Both the position numbers and the translations under genes were made by a program. From Insulibacter thermoxylanivorax (GTDB lineage Bacteria > Bacillota > Bacilli > Paenibacillales > DA-C8), in contig NZ_BMAQ01000014.1 in assembly GCF_015472005.1 (NCBI RefSeq), positions 36,373 through 100,372 of the forward strand: DNA of 64,000 nucleotides, written 5' to 3'. Shown one piece after another: positions 44,785 to 56,895 of this stretch. Every line of letters begins with the position of its first letter. Within the stretch, counting starts at the first letter, position 1. Below the pieces are notes generated by a model, which had not been told where the DNA came from, did no database searches, and saw only the letters and a list, made by a program, of their open reading frames with translations.

Positions 44785-45795
44785 ATGCTGTTTATCAATA
44801 ACCAGAACAACCACGACCCGGCACTCAATCTCGCCCTTGAGGAATACGCTCTGCGCAATCTGCCGATGGATCATACCTATCTTCTCTTCTATATTAATAA
44901 ACCGTCCATCATCATCGGGAAGAACCAGAATACGATCGAGGAGATCAATGAGGAGTTCGTCGAGCAGAACAACATCCAAGTCGTTCGCCGGCTGTCCGGC
45001 GGCGGCGCCGTCTACCACGATCTCGGCAATCTGAATTTCAGCTTCATCACGAAGGATGACGGCGACTCCTTCCATAACTTCGCGAAGTTCACCCAGCCGG
45101 TGATCGATGCGCTGCGTTCCTTAGGCGTCGATGCGGCGCTTACGGGCCGAAACGATATCCAGGTCGGCGACCGCAAGATCTCAGGCAATGCCCAGTTCTC
45201 CACCAGGGGCAGGATGTTCAGCCACGGGACGCTGATGTTCGATCTAAACCTCGACGATGTGGCGAATGCGCTCAAGGTCAAACCGATGAAGATCGAATCC
45301 AAAGGCACCAAATCCGTGCGTTCCCGCGTGGCAAATATCAGGGAATTCCTGAAGGAGGACATGACGATCGAGCAGTTCCGCGACACCTTGCTCCGCCATC
45401 TGTTCAACTGCGAACCCGATGAAGTGCCGGAATACGAGCTCACGGAGAAGGACTGGGAAGAAGTCCATAAGATCGCGGATTCCCGCTATCGCCAGTGGGA
45501 TTGGAACTACGGCAAATCGCCGAAGTTCAATATCCAAAACGCCTACAAGTTCCCATCCGGCATCATCGATGTGCGGCTTGAGGTAATGAACGGCATACTT
45601 GAGAACATTAAGATCTATGGGGATTTCTTCGGTGTTGGCGAGATCTCGGAACTGGAGGACAAACTGCGCGGAACCCGCTATGAGATGAATGCCGTCTTTG
45701 AAGTGCTGCGTGAGGTCGATTTGAACCATTATTTTGGCAAGTTGACACCGGAGCAGTTTCTCGCCCTGCTTTTCCACCGGACCATTCCAGAATGA
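44785..45795 (+). CDS. lplJ: lipoate-protein ligase
   Basis: About 336 residues (MLFINNQNNHDPALNLALEEY). The lipoate-binding RRLSGGGAVYHDLGNLNFSF near residue 72 and the GRNDIQVGDRKISGNAQ lysine loop are the LplA/LplJ signatures; the C-terminal accessory domain is present. It activates lipoate and attaches it to E2 and GcvH. ATG at 44785 gives better spacing to GGAGGA than ATG at 44779. Confidence 0.94.
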   Translation: MLFINNQNNHDPALNLALEEYALRNLPMDHTYLLFYINKPSIIIGKNQNTIEEINEEFVEQNNIQVVRRLSGGGAVYHDLGNLNFSFITKDDGDSFHNFAKFTQPVIDALRSLGVDAALTGRNDIQVGDRKISGNAQFSTRGRMFSHGTLMFDLNLDDVANALKVKPMKIESKGTKSVRSRVANIREFLKEDMTIEQFRDTLLRHLFNCEPDEVPEYELTEKDWEEVHKIADSRYRQWDWNYGKSPKFNIQNAYKFPSGIIDVRLEVMNGILENIKIYGDFFGVGEISELEDKLRGTRYEMNAVFEVLREVDLNHYFGKLTPEQFLALLFHRTIPE

Positions 45796-45835
45796 ATGAT
45801 CCTAAGATGGTCGGCTGTCCTAAGAACGATTCTTC

Positions 45836-46390
45836 TCAAGAACGCGAATCCCGCTTCTTCTGAAGCGCAGCTTCGCGTTCTTCGCTTACTGCAGAGCGAT
45901 CGCGGAGCAGATGACGGTCGAGCAAAGCGCGGTCCGTGAGGTCGCTCGCTCTTTCCCAGGCATAACCCAGCATCTCTGCTCTGCGTACACAACACACGCG
46001 CAGCGCTTCATCGGCGATCGGAATGTTAAGATCTATGAACGGCAGTTCGGGCTGTCCGATATATTCCGCCAACCGCTTCTCCATCATCTCCCGGAGACGT
46101 GCACCGTCGACGCCTAGCTGCGCCATGTGTTCCGCCTCATAGCGCCTGAGTGCGCCCTTCATCAGCTTCACAGCCCCTCGCAGGTTTCCCCGCCGATGAT
46201 GATAGATGCTTACCGCCAACTGAATCAGCATCACCCAGGTCTCTCGATAGGGACTGTCAGGGTGCTCCTTCCAATATTCTTCCAGAATCTCATGGCACTC
46301 AAAATAATCCCGCACCGCTTGAAACTGTACGAGATAATCGATATACGCATCAGGATAGCGCCCATAGTCTTTCTGATGGAGCTGTTCCAT
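45836..46390 (-). CDS. DUF309 domain-containing protein
   Basis: About 184 residues from ATG at 46390 (MEQLHQKDYGRYPDAYIDY). FQAVRDYFECHEILEEYWKEH near residue 26 is the DUF309 signature (the HE-x3-E-x-W pattern of an all-helical fold). GGGAGGGGGGAG is a strong ribosome site. Function of the family is unknown. Convergent with lplJ. Confidence 0.85.
   Translation of the reverse strand: MEQLHQKDYGRYPDAYIDYLVQFQAVRDYFECHEILEEYWKEHPDSPYRETWVMLIQLAVSIYHHRRGNLRGAVKLMKGALRRYEAEHMAQLGVDGARLREMMEKRLAEYIGQPELPFIDLNIPIADEALRVCCVRRAEMLGYAWERASDLTDRALLDRHLLRDRSAVSEEREAALQKKRDSRS
45838..45884. terminator. bidirectional terminator between lplJ and the DUF309 gene
   Basis: AAGAACGCGAA and TTCGCGTTCTT form an 11-bp stem. 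One arm overlaps the last codons of the convergent DUF309 gene. Confidence 0.6.
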
Positions 46391-46552
46391 CCCATCTCCC
46401 CCCTCCCATGTTGATAAAAATACAGCCGATCCCAGTAACTTTGCAGCCATTTGTATTGAAGGTTATTTCCATATTCTCTTAACATGTACGAGCTTTTTTC
46501 CCTCGAATGATAGTTTATAAATGTCAGGCATTTCGAGTTTCTTCCATAATTC

Positions 46553-48622
<2,070 letters not shown>

Positions 48623-48829
48623 CGGACCATCTCCTTATCATCAGCATCAGCCTCTTAACCTTAGCTTACCCGACCAATGGAACAACATTCAATTGCGCAT
48701 CGGCTATAATCTCGTCATCTTAGAACAGATCGAGCAGATATTGGCTCAACATCAGAAGCAATTGCCCTGCGAACGATGCAATCCATCATCGACGCCTCCC
48801 CAAACAAACTCAATCTTATCTATCAAAAA

Positions 48830-48855
48830 TAAAATCAGCCGACAACGCCGGCTGA
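48830..48855 (-). terminator. terminator of the ABC permease gene
   Basis: On the minus strand CAGCCGGC-GTTGT-CGGCTG is followed by ATTTTATTTTTG, about 35 bp after the permease stop. Confidence 0.8.
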
Positions 48856-48887
48856 AAATTGTCTAGCTGCCCGAATACTGCTGCCCC

Positions 48888-51785
48888 TTACTCTATGGAT
48901 TTGAGCGACTCCGCCATGGAGATCCGTTCGATCTTGCGGTTCATCAGCAGATTAACGAACACCGTGAAAGCCAATACCGTCAATACGCTGTAGACGTAAC
49001 TTAGCGGCAAGATCGTCACTTGGAAGGATACCATATCGATCTTGATCTGATCCATGACGAAGCGGTGCAGCAGCACGCCCAGGGGCAGACCGACGAAGAT
49101 CCCCATGGCCGATAGGACGATGTTCTCCCGGAAGACATAGCTCCGCGTTTCATTCGGGAAGAAGCCGAGCACCTTCAAGGTGGCGATCTCCCGCACCCGT
49201 TCCGTAATATTGATGTTGGTCAGATTGAACAGCACGATGAAGGCGAGGGCTCCCGCACAGAAGATCACGAGCAGGATCACATAATTCATCTGCTGCATCG
49301 TATTCTCAACGGTGCTGCGGATATTCTGGATCACGGTAACATTCGCCGTATTCTCCAGATCCGACAGCGTTGCAGCTGCAGCGTACTCGTCCGCCCCTTC
49401 TTCTAAGATCAGATACAGGGTCTTCGGCTCATAGGGTTCACCGAAGGTCTCCGCGAAGCGGTCCGCTGCCACATAGATATAATGCTGTACATAGTTCTCG
49501 AAGATGCCCGAGACCTTCAGCACAGCGGTGGTATTGCCGTAGCGGACGGAGATCTCATCGCCGACAGCGGCGCCGATGATCTCAGCCAGTTTCCTGCTCA
49601 GCACGGCCTCCCCCGGCTGCGGATACGGAACCGGTTCACCGTCCAAGTGCAGATGCACAAAATCCTTCATCGCGGTACCATCGGCTGCGATCAGGAAGAC
49701 GGATTTGCTGACGCCATCTCCGGCTGCCCGCATCACATCAACAGTCGTCTCCAGTAAGAGCGCATGGCGCATGATCCCCTCTCCCGCTTCCGCCAACACC
49801 TCTTCTGCCCGTTCTTCCGTCAACGGCTCCGTAAAGGTTACGCTCAGATCATGATGCATGATCTCGTCGAATTGATAATCGACGATATTCATGATGGAAT
49901 CGCGGAGGCCGTACCCCGTCACGACCAGCGCCGTACAGCCGGCGATGCCGAGGATCATCATGAATAAGCGCTTCTTGAAGCGGAAGATATTGCGGGCGGT
50001 GACTTTGTGCAGGAATTTCATCCGCTTCCAGATGAAGCCGATCCGCTCCAGCAGGATGCGTTTGCCTGCAGGCGGCGCTTTGGGGCGGATGAGCTGCGCC
50101 GGCATATGCCTCAGCTCCCTGCGGCATGCCGCATAAGCGGTACCCATGGAGCAGAGCAGCGAGACCGCCAGCGACCATGCGAAGAGCGCCGCATCTCCCA
50201 CGAACGTGATCTCAGCAAAGCCGTACATGATATCAAAGGCCATCCATATGGTAAGCGGAAAAACCCGAATTCCGATGAAGTAACCTGCTATACAGCCGAT
50301 GACCGCCGCGCTGCCCGCATAGATCAGATATTTCCCTGCAATGGCCGCATTGCTGTATCCGAGGGCGCGCAGAGTTCCGATCTGCGTGCGTTCATCATCC
50401 ACCATGCGCGTCATCGTCGTCGAGCAAACCAGAGCAGCGATCAAGAAGAAGAAGACAGGGAAAACTTTGCCGATGCCTTCTACGGTACCAGCATCAGTGC
50501 GGAAGGCGGCGTAACCGGCATTGGTCTCCCGCGACAGCACATAGATCTCCGGCGCTGCGAAGGAATCGAGCTTTGCCTCGGCATCGCGGATCTCCGCCTC
50601 GGCGCCTTCGATCTCCTGCGCCAGCTTCTGTACAGCTTCTTCGTATTCAGCCGCAGCCTCCGTCCATTCCTGCCGCGCCTTCGCCAGTTCATTCTCCTGT
50701 TTCGACAATTCCGCCTTATTCGCTTCAATCTCCTTGAGGCCTGCCTCAATCTGCCCCAGTACGGCCTCGATGGGTGCAGCGACCTCCGGAGCGCCGAGCT
50801 GACGCGCCTGTTCAAGCTGCAAGCGGAGCACTTGCTCCTGTTCCATAAGCTCCGCTTCCTTCAGACTCAGTACGGTTCTTGCTTCGGCAAGCCGGCGTTC
50901 ACCGCGTTCGATTTCGGCCAGTGCGTCCTCGAGATTCGCCTTGGCCTCTGCTAATTCTGCCTCAGCCTTCGCCGTTTCAGCGGCCAGTTCCGCGCGGGCA
51001 TCGGCGATCTCCTGCCGCGCTTTCTCCAATTCGCGCTCATATCGCTCATTCACCAGTTTGCTGATCTCATCTTCAAGTTCATCCTGCCAACGCTCAGCAG
51101 CCTCATCATACGCTTCACTGTACACTTCGTAGTCATGATCCATGACCAGATATAATTCCTCGTAATACTCAAAGGAAAACCCATCCTCTGGAAGATAAGC
51201 AAAACCGGATAATTTCCCGTTTCCCAATGCCGTCGTACCGCGTTCGGTGTTCAGATAATAGGGTGAACGTGCCAATCCCGTTACGATGTATTCGGAATAG
51301 TTGAAGCTGTTCTTCGTGCCGTCGGGGTTGTCCTTGGATACGCGAATCACGGTACCGATCATCGATTCCGGGAAGAAGGAGGCATCGAGCAGCAGTTCAT
51401 TGGGCTGGTCAGGCATGCGTCCCGCCTGCAGATCAGGCCGGTTCACACCGGCTGTGAGCGAATGAGCGCGCAGCACGCCGGTATTGCCCGTCTCATCTTG
51501 ATAGATGAAGTCTTCGAATACAGCGCCTGCCGCTGTTCTCACCCCTTCGATTCTGCCGGCCCGCTCGATCTCCTCTGCGGTGAACCCGAAAGTGGACAAC
51601 ACGCGGAAATCAAACAACTGATATTCACGAACATACTGATTCACCGTTTCAATCATCGCCGGTTTCGTCTGCCTAAGACCGGCGAAGAAGCCAACTCCCA
51701 GAGCGATGATCGCGAAGATGGCCAAGTAGCGTCCCATGCTGCGTGTAATCGTGCGAAGGATGTTCTTGCGATAAGCTCTATTCAC
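48888..51785 (-). CDS. FtsX-like ABC permease with long periplasmic coiled coil
   Basis: 965 residues. A first membrane helix at about 15-37, then a MacB-type extracellular domain, a charged coiled coil (about residues 240-410, rich in ELAEAKANLEDA-like heptads), then FtsX units: four helices around 440-580 and again near 820-950. The layout is that of large putative ABC export permeases in Firmicutes often annotated as FtsX-like permease. The adjacent ATPase gene is six bases upstream, so they form one transporter. Substrate unknown. Confidence 0.88.
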   Translation of the reverse strand: MNRAYRKNILRTITRSMGRYLAIFAIIALGVGFFAGLRQTKPAMIETVNQYVREYQLFDFRVLSTFGFTAEEIERAGRIEGVRTAAGAVFEDFIYQDETGNTGVLRAHSLTAGVNRPDLQAGRMPDQPNELLLDASFFPESMIGTVIRVSKDNPDGTKNSFNYSEYIVTGLARSPYYLNTERGTTALGNGKLSGFAYLPEDGFSFEYYEELYLVMDHDYEVYSEAYDEAAERWQDELEDEISKLVNERYERELEKARQEIADARAELAAETAKAEAELAEAKANLEDALAEIERGERRLAEARTVLSLKEAELMEQEQVLRLQLEQARQLGAPEVAAPIEAVLGQIEAGLKEIEANKAELSKQENELAKARQEWTEAAAEYEEAVQKLAQEIEGAEAEIRDAEAKLDSFAAPEIYVLSRETNAGYAAFRTDAGTVEGIGKVFPVFFFLIAALVCSTTMTRMVDDERTQIGTLRALGYSNAAIAGKYLIYAGSAAVIGCIAGYFIGIRVFPLTIWMAFDIMYGFAEITFVGDAALFAWSLAVSLLCSMGTAYAACRRELRHMPAQLIRPKAPPAGKRILLERIGFIWKRMKFLHKVTARNIFRFKKRLFMMILGIAGCTALVVTGYGLRDSIMNIVDYQFDEIMHHDLSVTFTEPLTEERAEEVLAEAGEGIMRHALLLETTVDVMRAAGDGVSKSVFLIAADGTAMKDFVHLHLDGEPVPYPQPGEAVLSRKLAEIIGAAVGDEISVRYGNTTAVLKVSGIFENYVQHYIYVAADRFAETFGEPYEPKTLYLILEEGADEYAAAATLSDLENTANVTVIQNIRSTVENTMQQMNYVILLVIFCAGALAFIVLFNLTNINITERVREIATLKVLGFFPNETRSYVFRENIVLSAMGIFVGLPLGVLLHRFVMDQIKIDMVSFQVTILPLSYVYSVLTVLAFTVFVNLLMNRKIERISMAESLKSIE

Positions 51786-51791
51786 GGCGCA

Positions 51792-52496
51792 TCACCACTC
51801 GATCTCCGCCACCGGAATGACCCGGTCATTGCGACGTTCTTCCACGATCCGTCCGCTCTTCACGCGGATGATTCGGTCCCCCATAGCCGTGAGAGCCGAA
51901 TTGTGGGTGATGATCACGACGGTCATGCCGGTCTTGCGGCTGGCATCTTGGAGCAGCTGCAGGACGGACTTGCCCGTCATATAGTCCAGGGCGCCCGTCG
52001 GCTCGTCACACAGCAGCAGTTTCGGATTCTTAGCCAGCGCCCGGGCGATGGCGACACGCTGCTGCTCCCCGCCGGACAATTGAGCAGGGAAGTTGTTGGC
52101 ACGTTCGCTTAAGCCCACTTCCGCCAATACTTTACGGCTGTCCATCGGGCGTTTGGAAAGCTGGGCGGCCATTTCCACATTTTCAAGCGCCGTCAGATTC
52201 GGGATGAGATTGTAGAACTGAAAGACGAATCCGACATCATTTCGGCGATAAGCGGCGAGCTGCTTCTTGTTAAAGGCGGATACCTCTTGCCCATCGAGGA
52301 ATACCTGTCCCTCGGTCAGCGTATCCATTCCGCCTAGAATGTTTAGCAGCGTGGTTTTGCCCGCTCCCGATTCGCCGACGATGATGCAGATCTCGCCTTT
52401 CTCAATCTGAAAGCTGGCGTCTGTGATCGCCCGTACTTCCACGTCACCTGTCTTGTATATTTTGCTGACATTGCGAAATTCGATATAACTGCCCAT
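51792..52496 (-). CDS. ABC transporter ATP-binding protein, MacB/LolD type
   Basis: 234 residues: Walker [11 protein letters not shown]-loop [19 protein letters not shown] near 90, signature [15 protein letters not shown], Walker [13 protein letters not shown], switch VIITHNS. This class pairs with FtsX-like permeases such as the following gene. Same transcript; ATG at 52496. Confidence 0.95.
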   Translation of the reverse strand: MGSYIEFRNVSKIYKTGDVEVRAITDASFQIEKGEICIIVGESGAGKTTLLNILGGMDTLTEGQVFLDGQEVSAFNKKQLAAYRRNDVGFVFQFYNLIPNLTALENVEMAAQLSKRPMDSRKVLAEVGLSERANNFPAQLSGGEQQRVAIARALAKNPKLLLCDEPTGALDYMTGKSVLQLLQDASRKTGMTVVIITHNSALTAMGDRIIRVKSGRIVEERRNDRVIPVAEIEW

Positions 52497-52595
52497 GGTC
52501 CATCCACTCCATGATTCCTATTAAAAACTCCCTTAATCCTTAGTATATTTCCACTGCTCCAGCTAAATCAAATAGTCCTTAAAGATCAAGAAACA

Positions 52596-52627
52596 AAAAG
52601 ACCAAGCAGGATGCCCCCCGCTCGGTC
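52596..52627 (-). terminator. terminator of azoR
   Basis: GACCGAGC and GCTTGGTC on the minus strand form an 8-bp stem round a loop of 12, followed by TTTTTGTTTC. Confidence 0.75.
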
Positions 52628-52653
52628 ATGATTATCCCCTTTCTAAGATGTGT

Positions 52654-53277
52654 TTAGAAAGTTTTAGCCAATTCTTGAGCTGCTTCTACAGCGCGGCTGA
52701 CAATCTCATCGGCCTCTGCAGGATTGTAATCCATGCCTTCCACGAACAATTGGTGGAAATCCGTAACGCCCAAGAAGGTAAACAGCGTCTTCACATATTG
52801 GCTGGCCGGGTCAGAACCGTTGTATACGCCGCCGTTTGCTTGAATATGCAGCACCTTCTTGCCTTCCACCAAGCCTACGGAACCCTGTTCTGTATACTTG
52901 AACGTCTTGCCGGCCACGGTGATCGTGTCAAACCACGCCTTCAGACGGGTTGGAATGCTCAGATTCCACAGCGGATTGGCAACAACGATCTTATCATGAT
53001 CGAGGAAACTGTCCGTCAAGGAATTGAAAAGCGTGACCTTATGCTGCTGCGCCGGCGTCAAAGCATAGAACCGCTTCCCCTGAGCCAGATCATCCCATGC
53101 GTTAAGCAGATCGGAATCGATCTCCGGCACTTCGATATCGTAGATATTGACATCCTCGATCTGATCTTCCGGATGACTTTCCCTGTAGGCTTGCACGAAG
53201 GCATCGGTGACCTTCATGGATCGGGATTCTCGATTGTACACCGTTGGATGTGCGCGAATGACTAGAAGTTTGGCCAT
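52654..53277 (-). CDS. azoR: FMN-dependent NADH-azoreductase
   Basis: 207 residues from ATG at 53277 (MAKLLVIRAHP) with AAAAGGAGA upstream. Flavodoxin-like fold: the FMN loop appears as NPLWNLSIPTRLKAWFD and the QANGGVYNG loop binds the cofactor. It reduces azo compounds and quinones. It is located alone on its strand, with promoter in the 53.3-53.4 kb gap. Confidence 0.9.
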   Translation of the reverse strand: MAKLLVIRAHPTVYNRESRSMKVTDAFVQAYRESHPEDQIEDVNIYDIEVPEIDSDLLNAWDDLAQGKRFYALTPAQQHKVTLFNSLTDSFLDHDKIVVANPLWNLSIPTRLKAWFDTITVAGKTFKYTEQGSVGLVEGKKVLHIQANGGVYNGSDPASQYVKTLFTFLGVTDFHQLFVEGMDYNPAEADEIVSRAVEAAQELAKTF

Positions 53278-53444
53278 GGTTTCTGTTCTCCTTTTGTCTC
53301 TTTTTCGAATTAGATGATCATAAGATCGGCGCCCTATCAATTAACATGCACCGGACATATCCATCTTAACACTTCTAGCCATGCCAAATAAATATTAACG
53401 GAGGAGACCTATGGAAAATCTCCACCGAATATGTGTCATCTATG

Positions 53445-54584
53445 TTAAGACCTTAACGCGGATTTTGTTCGTGCAGCTTCAGCCTCCGCTTGCCGGATAC
53501 CTTTGGCAATCTGTTCGCGATCACGCTGCATCTCTGCATAGATCGCTTCTGTAAGCAAATAGGAGATGAGGGATTCGGCACCGCAGTTAAGGTTTGGTCC
53601 TTTGCTGTGCAAGCCGTCATAACAGCTGCCGTCCCGTTCATCCACCATGATGACGCCTAAGTCGTTGCTTCCGTGGAACCAGTTATGGCATTTTTCAACA
53701 ATCCTCGTATAGTCCTCGTTCCCTGTAAGCCGAAAAGCTTTATCAGCAGCCAAGGCCAGCTTCATCACATCGATCGGCTGCTGATCCCACATCGCGCGAT
53801 AATCCAAACGGCACCAGCCTTGGTTGCCGACAGGGCGAATATCCCCGTTTTCGTTCAGACAAATCTTGATAAGGAAGTCGAGACTCTCAAGGGCAATCTC
53901 CAGCCATTCCCTTCTTCCCGTCGCCTCATGCGCCCACAACATGCCCCAAGGAAGCACGCCGTTGCTGTAGGTCATCTCCGGCAAATACCACGGCCACTTG
54001 GACGAGGAGTATCGCCGATAGGAATCGGCCAGCTGCTCTCCAGTCGTGCGGATGCGCTGTTCCAGCTCTCCTTGACCGGATAGACCGACTGCCTTGACGT
54101 CGACCTTCGCGCGGTACAGCAGTCCGTATGCCGCCGACAGATATGCAAGACCCCGCGGATGGTGGATGATGTCGGCGATAGAAAGGGCCCGCTCGAGGAC
54201 CGTCTTCGCTGCCAAATGGTAAGAGGACATCCGCTCGCTCGTGATCACCTTAGCACAAGCCCAGATACAGCGTGCCAAGCAATCATCGGAGGATCTCCTC
54301 GGCTCCTGAAGCCGCTCGTAAGTATAGTCATTGTGAAAATGTCCGTTCTCTTGCTGCGCCCACACCAACCACGCCATATAGGTCTCTGCAAGACGCATCA
54401 GCAGAGAGCGATCCTCATCCTTGCACAATTCCAACCAGTCGATACAAGCCCAGAGGGCTCGCGCTTGATCATCTGTACTGTATCCTTCCTCGCGTCTAGG
54501 AAGGATACCCAAGGCGTGTTCGATGATGCCGGTATCATCGGTCAGCCGCGCCAGATGATCAAAGCGAACCGAATACCGGTTCAA
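53445..54584 (-). CDS. (alpha/alpha)6-barrel protein of a glycosylation operon
   Basis: 379 residues, TTG at 54584 with GAGGTGAG six bases upstream, overlapping the GT4 gene by 26 bases. Repeated helix pairs and motifs STDDQARALWACIDWLE, SSDDCLARCIWACA, and WPWYLPEMTYSNGVLPWGML are like glycoside hydrolase/mannosyl-type (alpha/alpha)6 toroids that are fused or adjacent to GT4 enzymes in other bacteria. No catalytic residues can be assigned. It may process or bind the glycan made by the upstream enzymes. Confidence 0.7.
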   Translation of the reverse strand: MNRYSVRFDHLARLTDDTGIIEHALGILPRREEGYSTDDQARALWACIDWLELCKDEDRSLLMRLAETYMAWLVWAQQENGHFHNDYTYERLQEPRRSSDDCLARCIWACAKVITSERMSSYHLAAKTVLERALSIADIIHHPRGLAYLSAAYGLLYRAKVDVKAVGLSGQGELEQRIRTTGEQLADSYRRYSSSKWPWYLPEMTYSNGVLPWGMLWAHEATGRREWLEIALESLDFLIKICLNENGDIRPVGNQGWCRLDYRAMWDQQPIDVMKLALAADKAFRLTGNEDYTRIVEKCHNWFHGSNDLGVIMVDERDGSCYDGLHSKGPNLNCGAESLISYLLTEAIYAEMQRDREQIAKGIRQAEAEAARTKSALRS

Positions 54585-55719
54585 GTTTGCTCACCTCTGT
54601 GAAGAGTCGGTGATGCTCCTGGCCGGATTTTGACCAGTACATCGTTTCGCCGATCTTCTCGATGCGGCGTGCGACGGCCTGGAGTTTCACTTCGTTGCGA
54701 AGCAGCTCCAACAGCCTCTCCTTCCAAAGCTCTTCGTCCTCATAAGGTATTAACAGTTGAGGCTCATCCGCCAGCAAGTCCTGCGCATAGCTGTACGGCG
54801 TGGTAAGTACAGGTCGCCCAAGACCAACTGCATAGGCGAGCGTTCCGCTTGTAATCTGCTCCATCCCTGGGTATGGGGTAACATAGATGTCACAAGCCGT
54901 CAACATCTGGATCAACTCATTCTCTTCAAGATAACGGTCGACCATGACGACATTGGACTCGATCCCGCTGCTGCGAATCATCGACCACAGTTCTTCGCGG
55001 TAGCTTTCGCCCTCCCATTTTCTTACTTCCGGGTGGGTTTGACCGACGATCGCATACAAGACATCAGGAACTTCCTCCGCAATATCCGGCAGAATCTCCA
55101 AGATTCGCTCGATGCCCTTGCCGCGGCTGAGAAGTCCGAAGGTCATCAACACTTTGCGGCCTTGCCAGCCGAGCTGTTTCTTGTAAACACCACGTCGCGC
55201 GAGATCAGGCTCCGGTGTACCATGGGGGATGAAGACGATTTTGTCCTGCGGGATGCCGAAGGATTCATGGAGATAGGTGACGGCCTTGCGGTTCATGACG
55301 ATGATACGTGCACTTCGCTCAGCGATTTCACGCTGAACCGAGGCATAAGGTTCACGCGGTTGCTTGAATACGGTGTGGAAAGTCGTAACAAGCGGTTTCT
55401 TCAATCGTCGAATGAGGGACAGGATATAACTTCCGGCTTCGCCGCCGAAGATGCCGAATTCGTGCTGCAATGAAACAACACCAACATCCGATCGATTGAT
55501 CTGGTTGGCCAGCTTGATGTAATCATCCTCGCTGTCACGCGGGAGCGGCCACAGAAGGGTGTCCCCATTGCCGTCGTACAGATGGTCAGACAACACTACA
55601 ACCGGGTCCTTCGGTTTCCATTCCTTCGCTGCATGGACCGCTTGTCTTAGGTGATAAGTATACGTTGCGATGCCGCAGCGTTTGGGCGGATAAGTGCTGA
55701 TATAAGCAACACGCGTCAT
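54559..55719 (-). CDS. glycosyltransferase family 4 (mannosyltransferase-like)
   Basis: About 386 residues from ATG at 55719 (MTRVAYISTYPPKRCGIATYTYH). GT-B fold: acceptor loop PPKRCGIATYT, donor-site region HGTPEPD, LSRGKGIERILE and an EQITSGTLAYAVGLGRPV E-x7-E motif. YPPKRCGIA is typical of a mannosyltransferase-like GT4 subgroup. It overlaps the nucleotidyltransferase stop by four bases. Acceptor and product unknown. Confidence 0.87.
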   Translation of the reverse strand: MTRVAYISTYPPKRCGIATYTYHLRQAVHAAKEWKPKDPVVVLSDHLYDGNGDTLLWPLPRDSEDDYIKLANQINRSDVGVVSLQHEFGIFGGEAGSYILSLIRRLKKPLVTTFHTVFKQPREPYASVQREIAERSARIIVMNRKAVTYLHESFGIPQDKIVFIPHGTPEPDLARRGVYKKQLGWQGRKVLMTFGLLSRGKGIERILEILPDIAEEVPDVLYAIVGQTHPEVRKWEGESYREELWSMIRSSGIESNVVMVDRYLEENELIQMLTACDIYVTPYPGMEQITSGTLAYAVGLGRPVLTTPYSYAQDLLADEPQLLIPYEDEELWKERLLELLRNEVKLQAVARRIEKIGETMYWSKSGQEHHRLFTEVSKLEPVFGSL

Positions 55720-56756
55720 GCTTGCAGTGCCCCCCATCTGTTGATGATCGCTTCATGAAGGATATGCCGTGAACCGATCTCCAGACCGCAGCCGAAGATG
55801 CAATTCTTCAGTATCGCTCCTTCGTTCACCACACAGCCATCCCATAGAATCGTCTCCGAGCAGCGCACATGATCCGCGATACGGCAGTTGTCCCCGATTA
55901 CTGTATAAGGTCCGATCACAGAACGCTCCCCGATCACGACATTGTCACCGATCAGCACGGGCGGGACGATCATCGTTCCAGAACCGATGACGCTGTTCTT
56001 TCCAACCCAGATCCCTTCGCCACGTGGTTCACCGGGAATGGCAATCCCATTCTTGCGATCCAACAGGTCCCAGTGAATCTGCCGGTATCGATCCTTCGTT
56101 CCCATATCTGCCCAGTAACCTTGAATCAAGGTGCCGTATACTCCAGCATCTTGTTGGATGAGCATTGGGAACGTCTCCCGTTCGATGGAAACTTCGCGAT
56201 GAGCCGGGATCAACTCCAATACGCGTTTGTTCATGATATATATGCCAGCATTAATGCGATTCGACGGTGCTTCCTTCAGACTCGGCTTCTCAACGAATCT
56301 CAGGATCTTTCCTTGTTCATCTTGTTCCACGACTCCAAACTGCGTCGGATCCTCTACTTCCGTAAGTCCAATCGTTACCATGCCGCCATGGGACTTGTGA
56401 TAGTCCAAGAGCGGTTTCATCTCGATCTCATGGACGATATCCGAATTGATCGCCACAAACTCATCATCTAAATAGCGTTCAGCATTTTTGATTGCACCTG
56501 CGGTGCCAAGCAGCGTAGTCTCCAAAGCATATTGAATGGAGACGCCCCATTTGCTGCCGTCCTCAAAATAATCCCGTATCTTGTCAGGATGATGTTTTAC
56601 GGCAATGACGAAACGTTCAAATCCCTGTTCACGCAAATGGATGATCAGGTGTTCAAGCCAAGGACGATTACCAACGGGCGCCATCGGTTTCGGCAGATGC
56701 TCCGTCAACGGCATCAACCTCGTACCTAGACCGCCAGCTAACAGCAATACATTCAT
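55716..56756 (-). CDS. sugar-1-phosphate nucleotidyltransferase with left-handed beta-helix
   Basis: 346 residues from ATG at 56756. LLLAGGLGTRLMPLTEHLPKPMAPVGN gives the nucleotidyltransferase signature at the N-terminus (residues 4-30); metal Asp lies in AINSDIVHE and GYWADMGTKDRY follows. The C-terminal third (about 255-345) is a hexapeptide-repeat beta-helix (IGSGTMIVPPVLIGDNVVIG). It likely makes a nucleotide sugar, probably GDP-mannose or UDP/dTDP-glucose, for the GT4 enzyme. Transcription starts from the CIRCE-overlapped promoter. Confidence 0.87.
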   Translation of the reverse strand: MNVLLLAGGLGTRLMPLTEHLPKPMAPVGNRPWLEHLIIHLREQGFERFVIAVKHHPDKIRDYFEDGSKWGVSIQYALETTLLGTAGAIKNAERYLDDEFVAINSDIVHEIEMKPLLDYHKSHGGMVTIGLTEVEDPTQFGVVEQDEQGKILRFVEKPSLKEAPSNRINAGIYIMNKRVLELIPAHREVSIERETFPMLIQQDAGVYGTLIQGYWADMGTKDRYRQIHWDLLDRKNGIAIPGEPRGEGIWVGKNSVIGSGTMIVPPVLIGDNVVIGERSVIGPYTVIGDNCRIADHVRCSETILWDGCVVNEGAILKNCIFGCGLEIGSRHILHEAIINRWGALQA

Positions 56757-56854
56757 CTTGCATATCAACTCCCCGTTCCTAACGTGATAGAGATGGACCA
56801 GCGACACTGCCAAGGGACACTATGCCATCTCCTGCAACACCCCCTCTTCAAGAA

Positions 56855-56895
56855 ATTATAAGCAATTATTAGCACTCAACAAAAACGAGTGCTAA
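56855..56895 (-). promoter_or_regulatory. CIRCE (HrcA) operator overlapping the sugar-operon promoter
   Basis: TTAGCACTC, nine bases, GAGTGCTAA (56869-56895) is a perfect match to CIRCE, the HrcA operator. On the minus strand TTGTTG (56882-56877) and TATAAT (56860-56855), 16 bp apart, form a promoter reading into the nucleotidyltransferase gene. The operator covers its -35. No chaperone gene is in the window. The 56.9-57.18 kb stretch beyond is AT-rich and without a supported gene. Confidence 0.85.
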
